Shown here: one piece after another, positions 8,588-17,277 of the stretch
How the letters are laid out: each line of letters opens with the position of its first letter
Position numbering within the stretch: position 1 is the first letter of the stretch
NCBI GenBank assembly: GCA_016744595.1
Contig: JADGEB010000005.1
Location: 1-64,000, forward strand
Direction of reading: 5' to 3'
Source of the DNA: Desulfuromusa sp.
GTDB lineage: Bacteria > Desulfobacterota > Desulfuromonadia > Desulfuromonadales > Geopsychrobacteraceae
DNA length: 64,000 bases
The notes under the pieces: generated by a model
The model's input: the letters and a program-made list of their open reading frames with translations, nothing else
Told to the model about the DNA's origin: nothing
Databases searched by the model: none
Program-made: the position numbers and the translations under genes

Positions 8588-9568
8588 TTACTTAACCATC
8601 AGGTTCTTGTATTTGATGAATATCTCGTAATTCTCTTTCATCATTGCTTGGGTTTTCTCTGGACCAGTCCAGTCGGAACCTATCTGGTTACCGGCAAGAA
8701 ACTTCTTTACACCCTTGTCCTCAACAACCTCCCTGAAGGCAGCAACCAGTTTTGCAAAGCGCTCTGGATGTTTTTCCTTAACTTCGGCTGAAACAGCAAA
8801 ACCACGGATCGAACCTGGTAACACCGGAACGGTTGAACCGAGCGGTTTGAGGGCTTCATTGACCACAGGGGCATCCCATTTTTTACTCGGCTCATCAAGA
8901 ACAACCGCCAGCGGCTTCAGGAACTCGCGGATACTCTCGCAACCTTCAGCACTGATGGCAATAAAATCGACCTGTCCACCAGCAACTGCTGAACGAGCCT
9001 TGCCGCCGCTGTTGTAAGTCACCAAGTTGAGATTTTTCGCAGGAATATTATTGTTTTTCAGCAACAGCTTGACCATCAGGTGGCCTGCCGATCCCTGAAC
9101 AACTGAGGCACTGATTTTTCCAGGGTTGTTCTTGATTGCAGTCAGCAGTTCCTGAAGAGATTTATAAGGCTTATCCTTATTGGTGGCGATCAGGTCAAAG
9201 TCAAACCACTGGGCATTGATGAAAGCAAAGTCATCAATCTTGTATTTTGCTCCGCCATGAATAATAGTGTTGGACATGTAAGGAGCGAAGGTTGAAGCAA
9301 ACACCGTGTAGCCATCAGCCTTTTGCCGGAGCACATAATTGGCGCCCAGCATGGTGCCTGCACCCTTTTTATTGACAACCTTGATCGCTTGATCCAACTT
9401 GTCTGAGAGGAATGACGAGGTCGACCTGGTCATCCGGTCAGCACTACCACCGACACCGAAACCAACCACGAGAGTTACCGGTCTCTCCGGAAACTCTGCT
9501 TGAGCAACAGGGACTAACAGCAGCAAAGCGATACAGCTTAGAGCTAATTTCTGAAGCAAACTTTTCAT
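8588..9568 (-). CDS. tctC: TTT periplasmic substrate-binding protein TctC (second set)
   Basis: This 326-residue protein has a Sec signal peptide ending near VAQA (residues 21-24) and then the start typical of the BugD/TctC family, FPERPVTLVVGFGVGGSADRMTR. The rest follows the family layout with the two-lobed binding fold and the NSGGKARSAVAGGQVDF segment. It captures the substrate in the periplasm and hands it to TctAB. The AAGGAG ribosome-binding site is strong. It is the first gene of the tctCBA operon and is transcribed away from the third TTT set, with 177 bases between the two divergent starts. Confidence 0.93.
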   Translation of the reverse strand: MKSLLQKLALSCIALLLLVPVAQAEFPERPVTLVVGFGVGGSADRMTRSTSSFLSDKLDQAIKVVNKKGAGTMLGANYVLRQKADGYTVFASTFAPYMSNTIIHGGAKYKIDDFAFINAQWFDFDLIATNKDKPYKSLQELLTAIKNNPGKISASVVQGSAGHLMVKLLLKNNNIPAKNLNLVTYNSGGKARSAVAGGQVDFIAISAEGCESIREFLKPLAVVLDEPSKKWDAPVVNEALKPLGSTVPVLPGSIRGFAVSAEVKEKHPERFAKLVAAFREVVEDKGVKKFLAGNQIGSDWTGPEKTQAMMKENYEIFIKYKNLMVK

Positions 9569-9745
9569 CTCTGACTCCTTTTCATCTGTTAAAGTGAAGG
9601 GACTGTGTTTTAGTTTTTAACCCGTTGTTCTGAAGATATCTAACTGCTGCTGCTGTGTAAACGTTCTGAAATTATTGATTATTTCTGTATTTAAAGATCT
9701 TTTTGTTGTTTTTGAAACCAGCCCCGGTCATGTTATAGATAGGTT

Positions 9746-10720
9746 ATGAAAAAACTATTTCTGCTCTATTTATTGATGATGTCTCTGCTGCTCAGAGGCC
9801 ATTTATGTCTAGCGTTTGAACCGACTCAGCCGGAATGCCTAGCTCCCGCAAAGTTAGGCGGAGGCATGGACCTCACCTGTCGCTTGGTGGCCAACTCCTT
9901 GTTGGCTGCAAACCTGATTGATATCCCAATGGCCACCAATTACAAGCCGGGTGGAATCGGGGCAGTGGCGTACAACTATGTTGTTGGGGTAAGAAACAGA
10001 GATCCACAATTGATCGTGGCAGCCAGTACTGGTTCTGTCTTGAACTTGGCAACCAAAAAATTCGGTAGCTATGGTGTTGAAGACGTCCGCTGGCTGGGAG
10101 CGTTGGGAACAGACTATGGATCCATTGCTGTTAAAGCAGATGCGCCATGGAACTCTCTGGCAGATTTGATCTCAGCAATTCAAACCGATCAGAAGCTGGC
10201 AATCGGCGGCGGCGGGTCAATTGGCAGCCAGGATTGGATGAAAATAGCCCTGCTGCTACAAAAAGCAAATATCGATCCCAAAAATATCCGTTATGTTGCT
10301 TTTGAAGGTGGTGGAGAAGCGCTTGAAGCTCTTTTATCCGGCCATATCCAGGCATTTTCCGGTGATGTGTCAGAGGTGCATAGTCTACTTGAGCAGCAGC
10401 AGATAAAAGTTTTGGCCGTTTTTTCCTCAACTCGCTTGCCGGGCAAATTCGCTGCCATTCCTACTGCGACCGAACAGGATTTCCCGATCGAATGGAGCAC
10501 CTGGCGTGGCTACTATATGGGCCCAAATGTGAGCGATGAAGCCTACAACTGGTGGGCTAACAGCCTGCGCAGACTCGTCAAAACAGAAGAATTCGTTGCA
10601 GAACGGGAACGTTTGGGACTTTACCCTTTATCCTTGATCGGCCAGGAATTCGATCAATATGTGCGGGCAAGTGTTGAAGAGGGGCGTAATTTTGCCAGAG
10701 AAGTTGGGTTATTAGATTGA
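9746..10720 (+). CDS. tctC: TTT periplasmic binding protein, tricarboxylate (TctC) type (third set)
   Basis: This 324-residue exported protein differs from the Bug-type binding protein next door. After a signal peptide (MKKLFLLYLLMMSLLLR) the mature part begins ECLAPAKLGGGMDLTCRLV and later has YKPGGIGAVAYNYV, closely recalling the citrate-binding TctC of enterobacteria and pseudomonads, which carries ECIAPAxPGGGFDLTC and PGGVGAVAYN. A tricarboxylate such as citrate is therefore the best guess. Its stop overlaps the TTG start of the following tctB gene. The ribosome-binding site is weak (AGG three bases before the ATG). It heads a five-gene operon that ends with a two-component system. Confidence 0.88.
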   Translation: MKKLFLLYLLMMSLLLRGHLCLAFEPTQPECLAPAKLGGGMDLTCRLVANSLLAANLIDIPMATNYKPGGIGAVAYNYVVGVRNRDPQLIVAASTGSVLNLATKKFGSYGVEDVRWLGALGTDYGSIAVKADAPWNSLADLISAIQTDQKLAIGGGGSIGSQDWMKIALLLQKANIDPKNIRYVAFEGGGEALEALLSGHIQAFSGDVSEVHSLLEQQQIKVLAVFSSTRLPGKFAAIPTATEQDFPIEWSTWRGYYMGPNVSDEAYNWWANSLRRLVKTEEFVAERERLGLYPLSLIGQEFDQYVRASVEEGRNFAREVGLLD

Positions 10721-11157
10721 GTGAGCGAAGCTTTGCCATATTTTTACTTATCCTGACCTTGCTGTATGGGACTATGGCTCTGCAGATAGAAGTTCCCTTC
10801 GCCTACGACCCGCTTGGGCCTAAGCCTGTGCCCTTGGCTATCGCAGGACTATCGGCATTGCTGTCAATATATATTGTCGTAAGACCAGGGGGGGAATCCG
10901 CTGGCACGCAACCGCAACTTCAACGTGGCCTTTGCCTGACAGCCCTTTTATTTTTCTATTCGGCTACTTGGTTGCCACTCGGTTTTCTTCTTTCCACCAC
11001 CATCAGCGTTTATCTGTTATCGAGATTGTTTCACTGTTCCTGGATGCAGGGTCTTATGACCGCTCTGGTGGTTTCCGTGCTCTGTTACGGTCTGTTTAAC
11101 TTCCTGCTACATGTACCTTTGCCGCTGGGAACTCTTTTCAGTTATGGCAGTGGTTGA
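10717..11157 (+). CDS. tctB: TTT small membrane subunit TctB (third set)
   Basis: This 146-residue protein has four hydrophobic stretches and ends in LLHVPLPLGTLFSYGSG, a C-terminal pattern (VPLPxG) shared by TctB subunits. The likely start is TTG at 10717, overlapping the upstream TGA as TTGA, so translation is coupled to the binding-protein gene. It is followed immediately by tctA. Confidence 0.85.
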   Translation: MSERSFAIFLLILTLLYGTMALQIEVPFAYDPLGPKPVPLAIAGLSALLSIYIVVRPGGESAGTQPQLQRGLCLTALLFFYSATWLPLGFLLSTTISVYLLSRLFHCSWMQGLMTALVVSVLCYGLFNFLLHVPLPLGTLFSYGSG

Positions 11158-11158
11158 T

Positions 11159-12580
11159 ATGGAAATGTTTGTAACTATTATCCCCGGATTGCAGCTGGCT
11201 ACTGAGCCAATTAACCTCTGGTTGATTCTCATCGGCTCCTTGCTTGGTACCCTGATAGGCGCCATACCGGGCTTGGGCGCAATTCATGGGGTCGCCATCC
11301 TGCTGCCAATTTCATACGCCCTGAAGCTGCCGGTCGAATCAACCCTGATTTTTTTGCTGACCATCTATTATGGCTGCGAATATGGTGGCCGGATTGCCTC
11401 TCAATTAGCCCTATCAGAAAAAGAAGACCCTGAACCGATGTTGGTATTGACCGGCCTTGGTTCCTTTTGTGGTGGATTAATCTCGATTGCCGGGCTGACG
11501 ATAGCAGTACTGCTACTGAAACTGTTGAAGATCAACTTCGGTCCGGCTGAATATTTCGTTATGGTGATTTTCGCCTTTTCTGTCATTTCTGTCCAGGCCG
11601 GTGAGCGTCCTTTAAAAACCCTTCTCAGTGCCTGTGTCGGCTTGATGCTGGCCACCATCGGTATCGATTCAACCACCGGAGTTTTACGTTTTACCCTAGG
11701 GCATCCAGAACTCTACGATGGCATCGAATTTACTACTGTGGCCATTGGCATCTTTGTTATCAGTGAAATTTTTCTTCTCATGGAACAGGCTGGTAAACGA
11801 CCGAGATCAAATACAGTGATAGGCAAAATTCAACTCGATTGGAGAGCTTTTCTGCAATCGAAATGGCTAATACTGCGCAGTGGTATGGTCGGCTTTGGCA
11901 TCGGCGTTTTGCCAGGGAGAGGTGCCAACACTGCCAGTGAGATCAGTGAAAAACTGGAGAGTCAGAGAGCAACAGATGGGCAACAACGCCTGCTGGCCAG
12001 GGAAACAGCCAATAATGCCGCGGCCGGAGGCACAGTTCTTCCGTTACTGGCACTCGGCATTCCCGGCAGCGGAACCGGCGCAATTCTACTTGGGGCATTA
12101 CTGCTTTACAACATCACGCCCGGTCCGAGTCTTTTCAACCAGCAAACAGAGCTGGTCTGGGGACTTATTATTGCTGCGCTGATCGGCAATCTGATCTTGC
12201 TGATATTAAATATTCCACTCCTCAGGTTGTTTACCAGGGTCCATCTTATTCCAACCCAGGTTTTGACATCAGCTTTATTGACCCTGGCTTTCGTCAGCGG
12301 ATTTGCAGTTCATGGGAGTCAGTTTTCGCTCTTGCTACTCGCCCTGCTAGGCCTCTTCGGTTATTTGTTACAAAAACGGGGCTACCCACTGGTTCCCTTG
12401 TTGCTTGGCTTTGTTCTAGGGGAACTGATGGAAAACAACCTGCGACGTGCTCTGGCGATTAGCGGTGGAGATATTGGGATTCTGTTTATCAGTCCAAGCA
12501 GCAAAATATTCTGGTTTCTGAGTCTGTTGGCAATCTTGTTTCCTATGCTTTGGCAGCGTTGGAAAGGTCGGCGCCAATGA
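11159..12580 (+). CDS. tctA: TTT large membrane subunit TctA (third set, first signature loop missing)
   Basis: This is a TctA-family permease of about 473 residues. The ATG at 11159, right after the tctB stop, is preferred; ATGs at 11144 and 11111 are in frame but overlap tctB. It keeps GAIPGLGAIHGVAILLPISY, YYGCEYGGRIAS, VLPGRGANTASEIS and LGIPGSGTGAILLGALLLY. After CEYGGRI, however, the usual NIPGEAS...DGYPMA loop of the first repeat is replaced by SQLALSEKEDPEPML, so one of the two symmetrical PG loops is lost. The second half is intact and the gene is uninterrupted, arguing for altered function rather than decay. It overlaps the kinase gene by ATGA. Confidence 0.9.
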   Translation: MEMFVTIIPGLQLATEPINLWLILIGSLLGTLIGAIPGLGAIHGVAILLPISYALKLPVESTLIFLLTIYYGCEYGGRIASQLALSEKEDPEPMLVLTGLGSFCGGLISIAGLTIAVLLLKLLKINFGPAEYFVMVIFAFSVISVQAGERPLKTLLSACVGLMLATIGIDSTTGVLRFTLGHPELYDGIEFTTVAIGIFVISEIFLLMEQAGKRPRSNTVIGKIQLDWRAFLQSKWLILRSGMVGFGIGVLPGRGANTASEISEKLESQRATDGQQRLLARETANNAAAGGTVLPLLALGIPGSGTGAILLGALLLYNITPGPSLFNQQTELVWGLIIAALIGNLILLILNIPLLRLFTRVHLIPTQVLTSALLTLAFVSGFAVHGSQFSLLLLALLGLFGYLLQKRGYPLVPLLLGFVLGELMENNLRRALAISGGDIGILFISPSSKIFWFLSLLAILFPMLWQRWKGRRQ

Positions 12581-14178
12581 AGCATGACTTTCCCGACTTC
12601 AGCAAAAAACTAAAACCGAAAAAACTGCTGGACTCAGTAGCACTAGTGGTGGTGACCCTGGTCGTCGTTCAGCTACTATCACTCGGCGTGATTTTTTCGC
12701 GAATGATCTATGACATAGTCGAACATCAAACTGAAAAGCGCGCTCTACAGGCTGCAAAGTATATTGCCCTGATCCCCGAACTGCAGAAAGTTGTTCAAAA
12801 TGCCGATGAATTTGGCATATTGCAGTCTTTAGCCGAACGAATTCGCTTGGAATCTGAAGCAATCTTCGTGGTAATAACCGATCGGCAAGGAATACAAGTT
12901 TCCAACACCGATCGACAGCAGATCGGTTCGCAATATGTCAAACCTGGCGAGTCACGTGCGTTGCGTTATGGTCGCCCTTACCTGTCTAAAGCTCTCAGTT
13001 CAGACGGCGCCATTATTAGCGGAAACACCCCTGTTTTTGATGCAGAACTGAATATTGTCGGGATGGTCTCAGTCGGTTATCTGGTCGAGAATGTCCGCCC
13101 GATCACCCAAGGCTATCTGGAAAAAGAGCTGTTTTATATCTGGATTTTCATCACTCTTGGACTGGCGGTAGCGATCCTGATCGCCAGAGGTGTCAAGCGA
13201 GCCACCTTCGGTCTGGAACCGCAGGAGATCGCCAACCTTTTTCAGGAGCGGGAAGCGATTATTGCCTCGATTCGAGAGGGAATCATCGCGACCGACGAGC
13301 ATGGACAGCTCTCACTGTTGAACCAAACGGCTCAAGAAATGCTGAGTTCAAGCCGAAAAGGACAAGAGATTTCCGAGCTTTTTCCAGAGATAGATTTTTC
13401 CCAGGTTCTGCATCGCGGGGAATCAATTTTAAGCCGGGAAATCAGCATTCAGGGGACGGAGATGATTTTTAATATGGTGCCGATCAGCCATGACAATCAG
13501 ATTCGTGGTGCGGTCGCCACTTTGCGATGCAAAGATGAAATCGACTTAATCGGCAAGGAGCTTTCACAAGTACAGTCCTACTCCGATATGTTGCGGGCCC
13601 AAACCCACGAGTACAACAACCGGCTACATGCGATTGTCGGTATGGTGCAGATGGAAGCCTACGATGAAGTACTAGATTTTATCTCTGAGGAAACCACCGG
13701 CCACCGCTTGCTTGTCCGCTTACTCACCGAGACGGTGCCTGACCCGACCCTGTCATCCTTCCTGATCGGAAAATACATGCATGCATCCGAGATGAAGGTA
13801 GAGTTCAACATTGATCCGGAATGCCAGATGCTCGATATCCCCGACAATCTCAACCGCCATCAATTGGTGACAGTACTCGGCAATATTATTAATAATGCTT
13901 TTGATGCCGCTCTGGCTGGAGAACGTCCGCCGCGCGTCGATCTGTTTATGACCGACTTCGGCAACGATCTTATTTTCGAAATTGCCGATTCTGGGGCTGG
14001 AATTCCACAAGAAATGCGGGATACTGTCTTTGTCCGGGGTATCTCTACCAAAAATGGCGAAAAACGTGGCTACGGACTGTATCTGGTCAATAACACACTA
14101 AAAGCTTTGCGCGGAGGCATCAGCATACAGACTGCAGATATCGGTGGCGCTCTATTTGTTATCGAAATTCCGAAATGA
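12577..14178 (+). CDS. CitA/DcuS-family sensor histidine kinase
   Basis: This 533-residue kinase has the CitA/DcuS layout. A membrane helix near residues 22-44 is followed by a periplasmic PAS-like (PDC) domain to about residue 185, a second helix (FYIWIFITLGLAVAILIA), a cytoplasmic PAS domain (about 220-320), a phosphorylation box with H344 in AQTHEYNNRLHAIVGM, and a HATPase with NIINNAFDA, DSGAGIP and GYGLYLV. CitA and DcuS sense citrate or C4-dicarboxylates directly in the periplasm. The ATG at 12577 overlaps the tctA stop (ATGA); an upstream in-frame start at 12550 would overlap tctA further. Placement in the TTT operon suggests that it senses the transported acid. Confidence 0.92.
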   Translation: MKHDFPDFSKKLKPKKLLDSVALVVVTLVVVQLLSLGVIFSRMIYDIVEHQTEKRALQAAKYIALIPELQKVVQNADEFGILQSLAERIRLESEAIFVVITDRQGIQVSNTDRQQIGSQYVKPGESRALRYGRPYLSKALSSDGAIISGNTPVFDAELNIVGMVSVGYLVENVRPITQGYLEKELFYIWIFITLGLAVAILIARGVKRATFGLEPQEIANLFQEREAIIASIREGIIATDEHGQLSLLNQTAQEMLSSSRKGQEISELFPEIDFSQVLHRGESILSREISIQGTEMIFNMVPISHDNQIRGAVATLRCKDEIDLIGKELSQVQSYSDMLRAQTHEYNNRLHAIVGMVQMEAYDEVLDFISEETTGHRLLVRLLTETVPDPTLSSFLIGKYMHASEMKVEFNIDPECQMLDIPDNLNRHQLVTVLGNIINNAFDAALAGERPPRVDLFMTDFGNDLIFEIADSGAGIPQEMRDTVFVRGISTKNGEKRGYGLYLVNNTLKALRGGISIQTADIGGALFVIEIPK

Positions 14179-14879
14179 GTGGATTGAACATGAATACGAT
14201 CGAAGTACTTATTATCGAAGACAACCTGAAAGTTGCAAAAGCGCATCAACTCTATGTAGAAAAGGTACCTGGTTTCACTGTAACCGGCGTGGTCAACCTG
14301 CTCGCCGATGCACCACAAATGCTCAAGGCTCTGGAACCAGATCTCATTTTACTTGATGTTTATTTTCCCGATGGCAACGGCATAGAGTTCCTCGACCGAC
14401 TGCGTAGCAAACACGCTAATTGTGACGTCATCCTGATCACCGCAGCCAAAGAGATCAACTTGCTGCACAACGCCTTGCGCGGCGGAGTGTTCGACTACAT
14501 GATCAAACCGGTTTTCTTCGAACGTTTCAAGGAGGCTTTGGGCAACTACCGGCAGCATTGGGAAAAACTAAACAAGCTTGATGACATGAGTCAGGAAGAA
14601 GTCGATCAATTCTTCCAGCATTCATTACAAAGTAGCACTAGCAACAAAGAAACGAATCTGCCGAAAGGGATCGATCCCTTAACCCTGGAAAAAATCATTG
14701 CTACTTTTGATCAGTGCCCAGACAAAGGAATCAGTGCTGAAGAAGTCGGACAAATCATCGGCGCCAGCCGGACCACTGCTCGCAAATATCTCGAATATTT
14801 AATTTCGAGCGGCTTTCTGAAAATCGATCTTGAATACGGCACTATCGGTCGACCGGAGCGAAGGTATTTCAAGACTTAG
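14175..14879 (+). CDS. CitB/DcuR-family response regulator
   Basis: This 234-residue regulator has an N-terminal receiver domain (IEVLIIEDNLKVAKAH, phosphoacceptor Asp in LILLDVYFPDGNG, Lys in YMIKPVFF) and a C-terminal helix-turn-helix (GISAEEVGQIIGASRTTARKYLEYLISSGFLK), the arrangement of CitB/DcuR/DpiA. The final GTIGRPERRYF is characteristic of the group. Its ATG overlaps the stop of the kinase gene as ATGA, so the two are translationally coupled and form a pair. The likely targets are the TTT operons on either side of 9.6 kb (inference). An alternative ATG lies at 14190. Confidence 0.93.
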   Translation: MSGLNMNTIEVLIIEDNLKVAKAHQLYVEKVPGFTVTGVVNLLADAPQMLKALEPDLILLDVYFPDGNGIEFLDRLRSKHANCDVILITAAKEINLLHNALRGGVFDYMIKPVFFERFKEALGNYRQHWEKLNKLDDMSQEEVDQFFQHSLQSSTSNKETNLPKGIDPLTLEKIIATFDQCPDKGISAEEVGQIIGASRTTARKYLEYLISSGFLKIDLEYGTIGRPERRYFKT

Positions 14880-15117
14880 CAACTGTAACTGATCTTCAGA
14901 GCCCCAACCAATAACACTTATTGCATTTTTCAAATGTCCTGCCAAAATACGTTTGCGTATGTCCTTAGGATTTTAAGAAAAACTCGAAAGCAGAAAATCC
15001 GTCTCAAAAGTAGTAAGCGTTGAGCAGAAATCGGTAAGGTAATCAGACAATGACCAGTCAGATCAAGTCACGACTACTCCAGCTTAATTTTACTATTTAA
15101 AAAAACCTGTTGCGCTT

Positions 15118-16095
15118 TTATATATGGCATCTTACCCGCACCAGCTCGGCTAAGGCATCCAGGAAATCCTCACGATCATTCAGAGATGGGGCGCGACAAA
15201 AGTTTACCAGCCCCAAGCTGGTCGCAAGATTGTGGTACTGAATATCAATTTCCTCTAGGGTTTCAATATGATCGGAAACGAAAGAGATCGGCACCATCAG
15301 CACCGCGCGGTGACCAGCTTCAGCCAGCTCGTGAAGAGCTTCTTCGGTTCCCGGTTCCATCCATTTCACAGGCCCACTGCGACTCTGGTAAGCGATCGAC
15401 CAGTCGTAAGAACCAACCCGCTGCATCACTCCTTGAACTGTTTCTTCTACATGTGCGCGATAGGGGTCGCCTCGGTCGATAAATTTCTGAGGTAAAGCGT
15501 GTGCGGAAAATAAAATCTGTACTTCATCGCGCATCAGATCGTGAAAGTTGTCCAGCCCTTCATTGATTCGATTGGCCAAGGCATCCAGATAATTAGGCCA
15601 GTCATACCAATCTTCAATTAACTGATATTCCAGCTCTGGATACACCTTAATCGTAGCACGCTTAAAATCATTGATACTGCTACCAGTGGTCGCCCCAGTA
15701 TAATGCGGATACATTGACAGAACGACCGCAGTTTCAATCCCGGCTGCTTTAATTTCAGCCAAAACGTCTTCAGCCCGGGGATGCCAGTAGCGCATAATCA
15801 CATACGGCTTGAACTTACTACCCAGCCGTTGTGCAGTACCTGTTGCTTGCTTCTGTGTCCATTCCAACAACGGAGATTTTCCACCAATAGTTCGATAATT
15901 TTCTACCACCTTTTTTGCCCGAAAATAAGAAATCAACTTGGCAAATGGCTTCTGTAGCAATCCCCCTGCTGGCAGTTGAATTAACTCCCGATCAGAAAAA
16001 AGATTATAGAGAAAAGGCTCAACCGCATCCAGAGAGTCGGGACCACCCATGTTGAGTAGAATCAGTGCAATTGGTTTTGAATCGGGCATAGGCAT
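15118..16095 (-). CDS. hemH: Ferrochelatase
   Basis: This protein matches ferrochelatase over its full length. It starts with KPIALILLNMGGPDSLDAVEPFLYNLFSD and contains MYPHYTGATTGSSINDF, LFSAHALPQKFIDRGDPY (with the catalytic His of SAH) and ISFVSDHIETLEEID (with the conserved Glu). It inserts Fe(II) into protoporphyrin or coproporphyrin. Starts at 16095 or 16089 (MPMPDSK, MPDSK) fit the family; the frame is open farther upstream to 16164 but that part is a run of tandem repeats and unlike any ferrochelatase. No clear ribosome-binding site is seen. It is the last gene of a radical SAM-hemE-hemH group on the minus strand. Confidence 0.95.
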   Translation of the reverse strand: MPMPDSKPIALILLNMGGPDSLDAVEPFLYNLFSDRELIQLPAGGLLQKPFAKLISYFRAKKVVENYRTIGGKSPLLEWTQKQATGTAQRLGSKFKPYVIMRYWHPRAEDVLAEIKAAGIETAVVLSMYPHYTGATTGSSINDFKRATIKVYPELEYQLIEDWYDWPNYLDALANRINEGLDNFHDLMRDEVQILFSAHALPQKFIDRGDPYRAHVEETVQGVMQRVGSYDWSIAYQSRSGPVKWMEPGTEEALHELAEAGHRAVLMVPISFVSDHIETLEEIDIQYHNLATSLGLVNFCRAPSLNDREDFLDALAELVRVRCHI

Positions 16096-16100
16096 AACCG

Positions 16101-16128
16101 TGAGGAGTAAGGAGTAAGGGGTAAGGAG
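16101..16128. repeat. Short tandem heptamer repeat, four copies
   Basis: Four consecutive seven-base units, TGAGGAG, TAAGGAG, TAAGGGG and TAAGGAG, fill exactly 28 bases immediately upstream of the hemH start. On the coding strand of hemH they read as CTCCTTA-type units. Such heptamer arrays can vary in copy number between strains. They occupy the place where the hemH ribosome-binding site should be. Confidence 0.8.
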
Positions 16129-16191
16129 AAAAAGGTAGGATCTTGGGAATTTTAGGATTTCCACCCCACCCTTTCCTCATCACCCTTCACA

Positions 16192-17229
16192 TTATTTTTG
16201 ACTTAATCGGTGCACACATTCCACCATGTGAACTGCATTTTCAGGTGGAACAGTTGGCAGGATCCCATGGCCCAAATTGAAAATGAAACCCGGCCGATCA
16301 GCATTCTCATTAAGAATTCGCTGAACCTCTTTTTCAATATACTCTTTTGGTGCATAGAGGACTGTCGGGTCGAGGTTCCCCTGCACAGCGATATCAGGAC
16401 CAAGAATGTCGCGCGCCTTACCAAGGTTGATATGCCAGTCCAGCCCCAGCACATCTGCACCCGCTTGTTTGACCAACTCGAGCATACCACCTCCACCTTT
16501 GACAAAGTAGATGATCGGGATACCATCACGGTTCAGGCCATCGATCAGTTGCTTGACATAAGGAAGGATATAGCGCTCATAATCGTGCGGTGCCAACAAG
16601 CCACCCCAGGTATCAAAAATCTGAATCGTCTGAGCCCCGGCTTCAATCTGCATATTAAGATAACGCCGATCCATCTCGGTGATCTTTTGCATCAGTGCAT
16701 CATAAAGAGGAAAATCTGAATACATCATCTGTTTGAGGCTGGCGAAGTCTTTACTTCCCTTCCCTTCAACCATATAGCAAGCCAAAGTAAAAGGTGCTCC
16801 ACCAAAACCGATCAATGGGACGCGACCCTCGAATGCCACTCGCAAGCGTTTGATGATAGCGGGCACGTAAGAAACAGCCTCTGCCATATTCTCTGGAACC
16901 ACCAGAGCATCAACATCAGCCGAGGTACGGATCGGCTTTTCAAACACTGGTCCGGGGATAAAATCGAGACTCATCCCCATCGGTTCTATTGGTGTCAGAA
17001 TGTCGGAAAACAGAATAGCAGCATCAGCGTCCAGGATATCAATAGGTTGGATAGTGACTTCAGCAGCACGAGCTGGATCCTTACACAGGTCTAGAAAGGT
17101 CCCACCCCCCTGAGCTCGAACATCTTTGTAACACTGAAGATAACGCCCCGCTTGGCGCATCAGCCAAACAGGAACACGGTCAACGGGTTGGCACCAACAG
17201 GCTTTGATAAAATCATATTCGGTGGTCAT
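16192..17229 (-). CDS. hemE: Uroporphyrinogen decarboxylase
   Basis: This 345-residue enzyme converts uroporphyrinogen III to coproporphyrinogen III by removing four carboxyl groups. It has the family hallmarks: the N-terminal PVWLMRQAGRYLQCY with the conserved arginines, the Asp of ILFSDILTPIEPMG, FGGAPFTLACYMVEG, QIFDTWGG, and GILPTVPPENA near the C-terminus. AGGAG stands eight bases before the ATG. It lies 48 bases after the radical SAM gene and about 100 bases before hemH, all in one direction, so the three probably form a heme-synthesis operon. Confidence 0.97.
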   Translation of the reverse strand: MTTEYDFIKACWCQPVDRVPVWLMRQAGRYLQCYKDVRAQGGGTFLDLCKDPARAAEVTIQPIDILDADAAILFSDILTPIEPMGMSLDFIPGPVFEKPIRTSADVDALVVPENMAEAVSYVPAIIKRLRVAFEGRVPLIGFGGAPFTLACYMVEGKGSKDFASLKQMMYSDFPLYDALMQKITEMDRRYLNMQIEAGAQTIQIFDTWGGLLAPHDYERYILPYVKQLIDGLNRDGIPIIYFVKGGGGMLELVKQAGADVLGLDWHINLGKARDILGPDIAVQGNLDPTVLYAPKEYIEKEVQRILNENADRPGFIFNLGHGILPTVPPENAVHMVECVHRLSQK

Positions 17230-17277
17230 AGAACAAATCTCCTGTAAAAAACATTACGTCATTCAAAACGATATCGA

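Noticed and set aside
16096-16164. Longer ferrochelatase N-terminus starting at 16164
   Set aside because: The extra residues are a translation of the heptamer tandem repeat and are unlike any ferrochelatase; family starts match 16095 or 16089.
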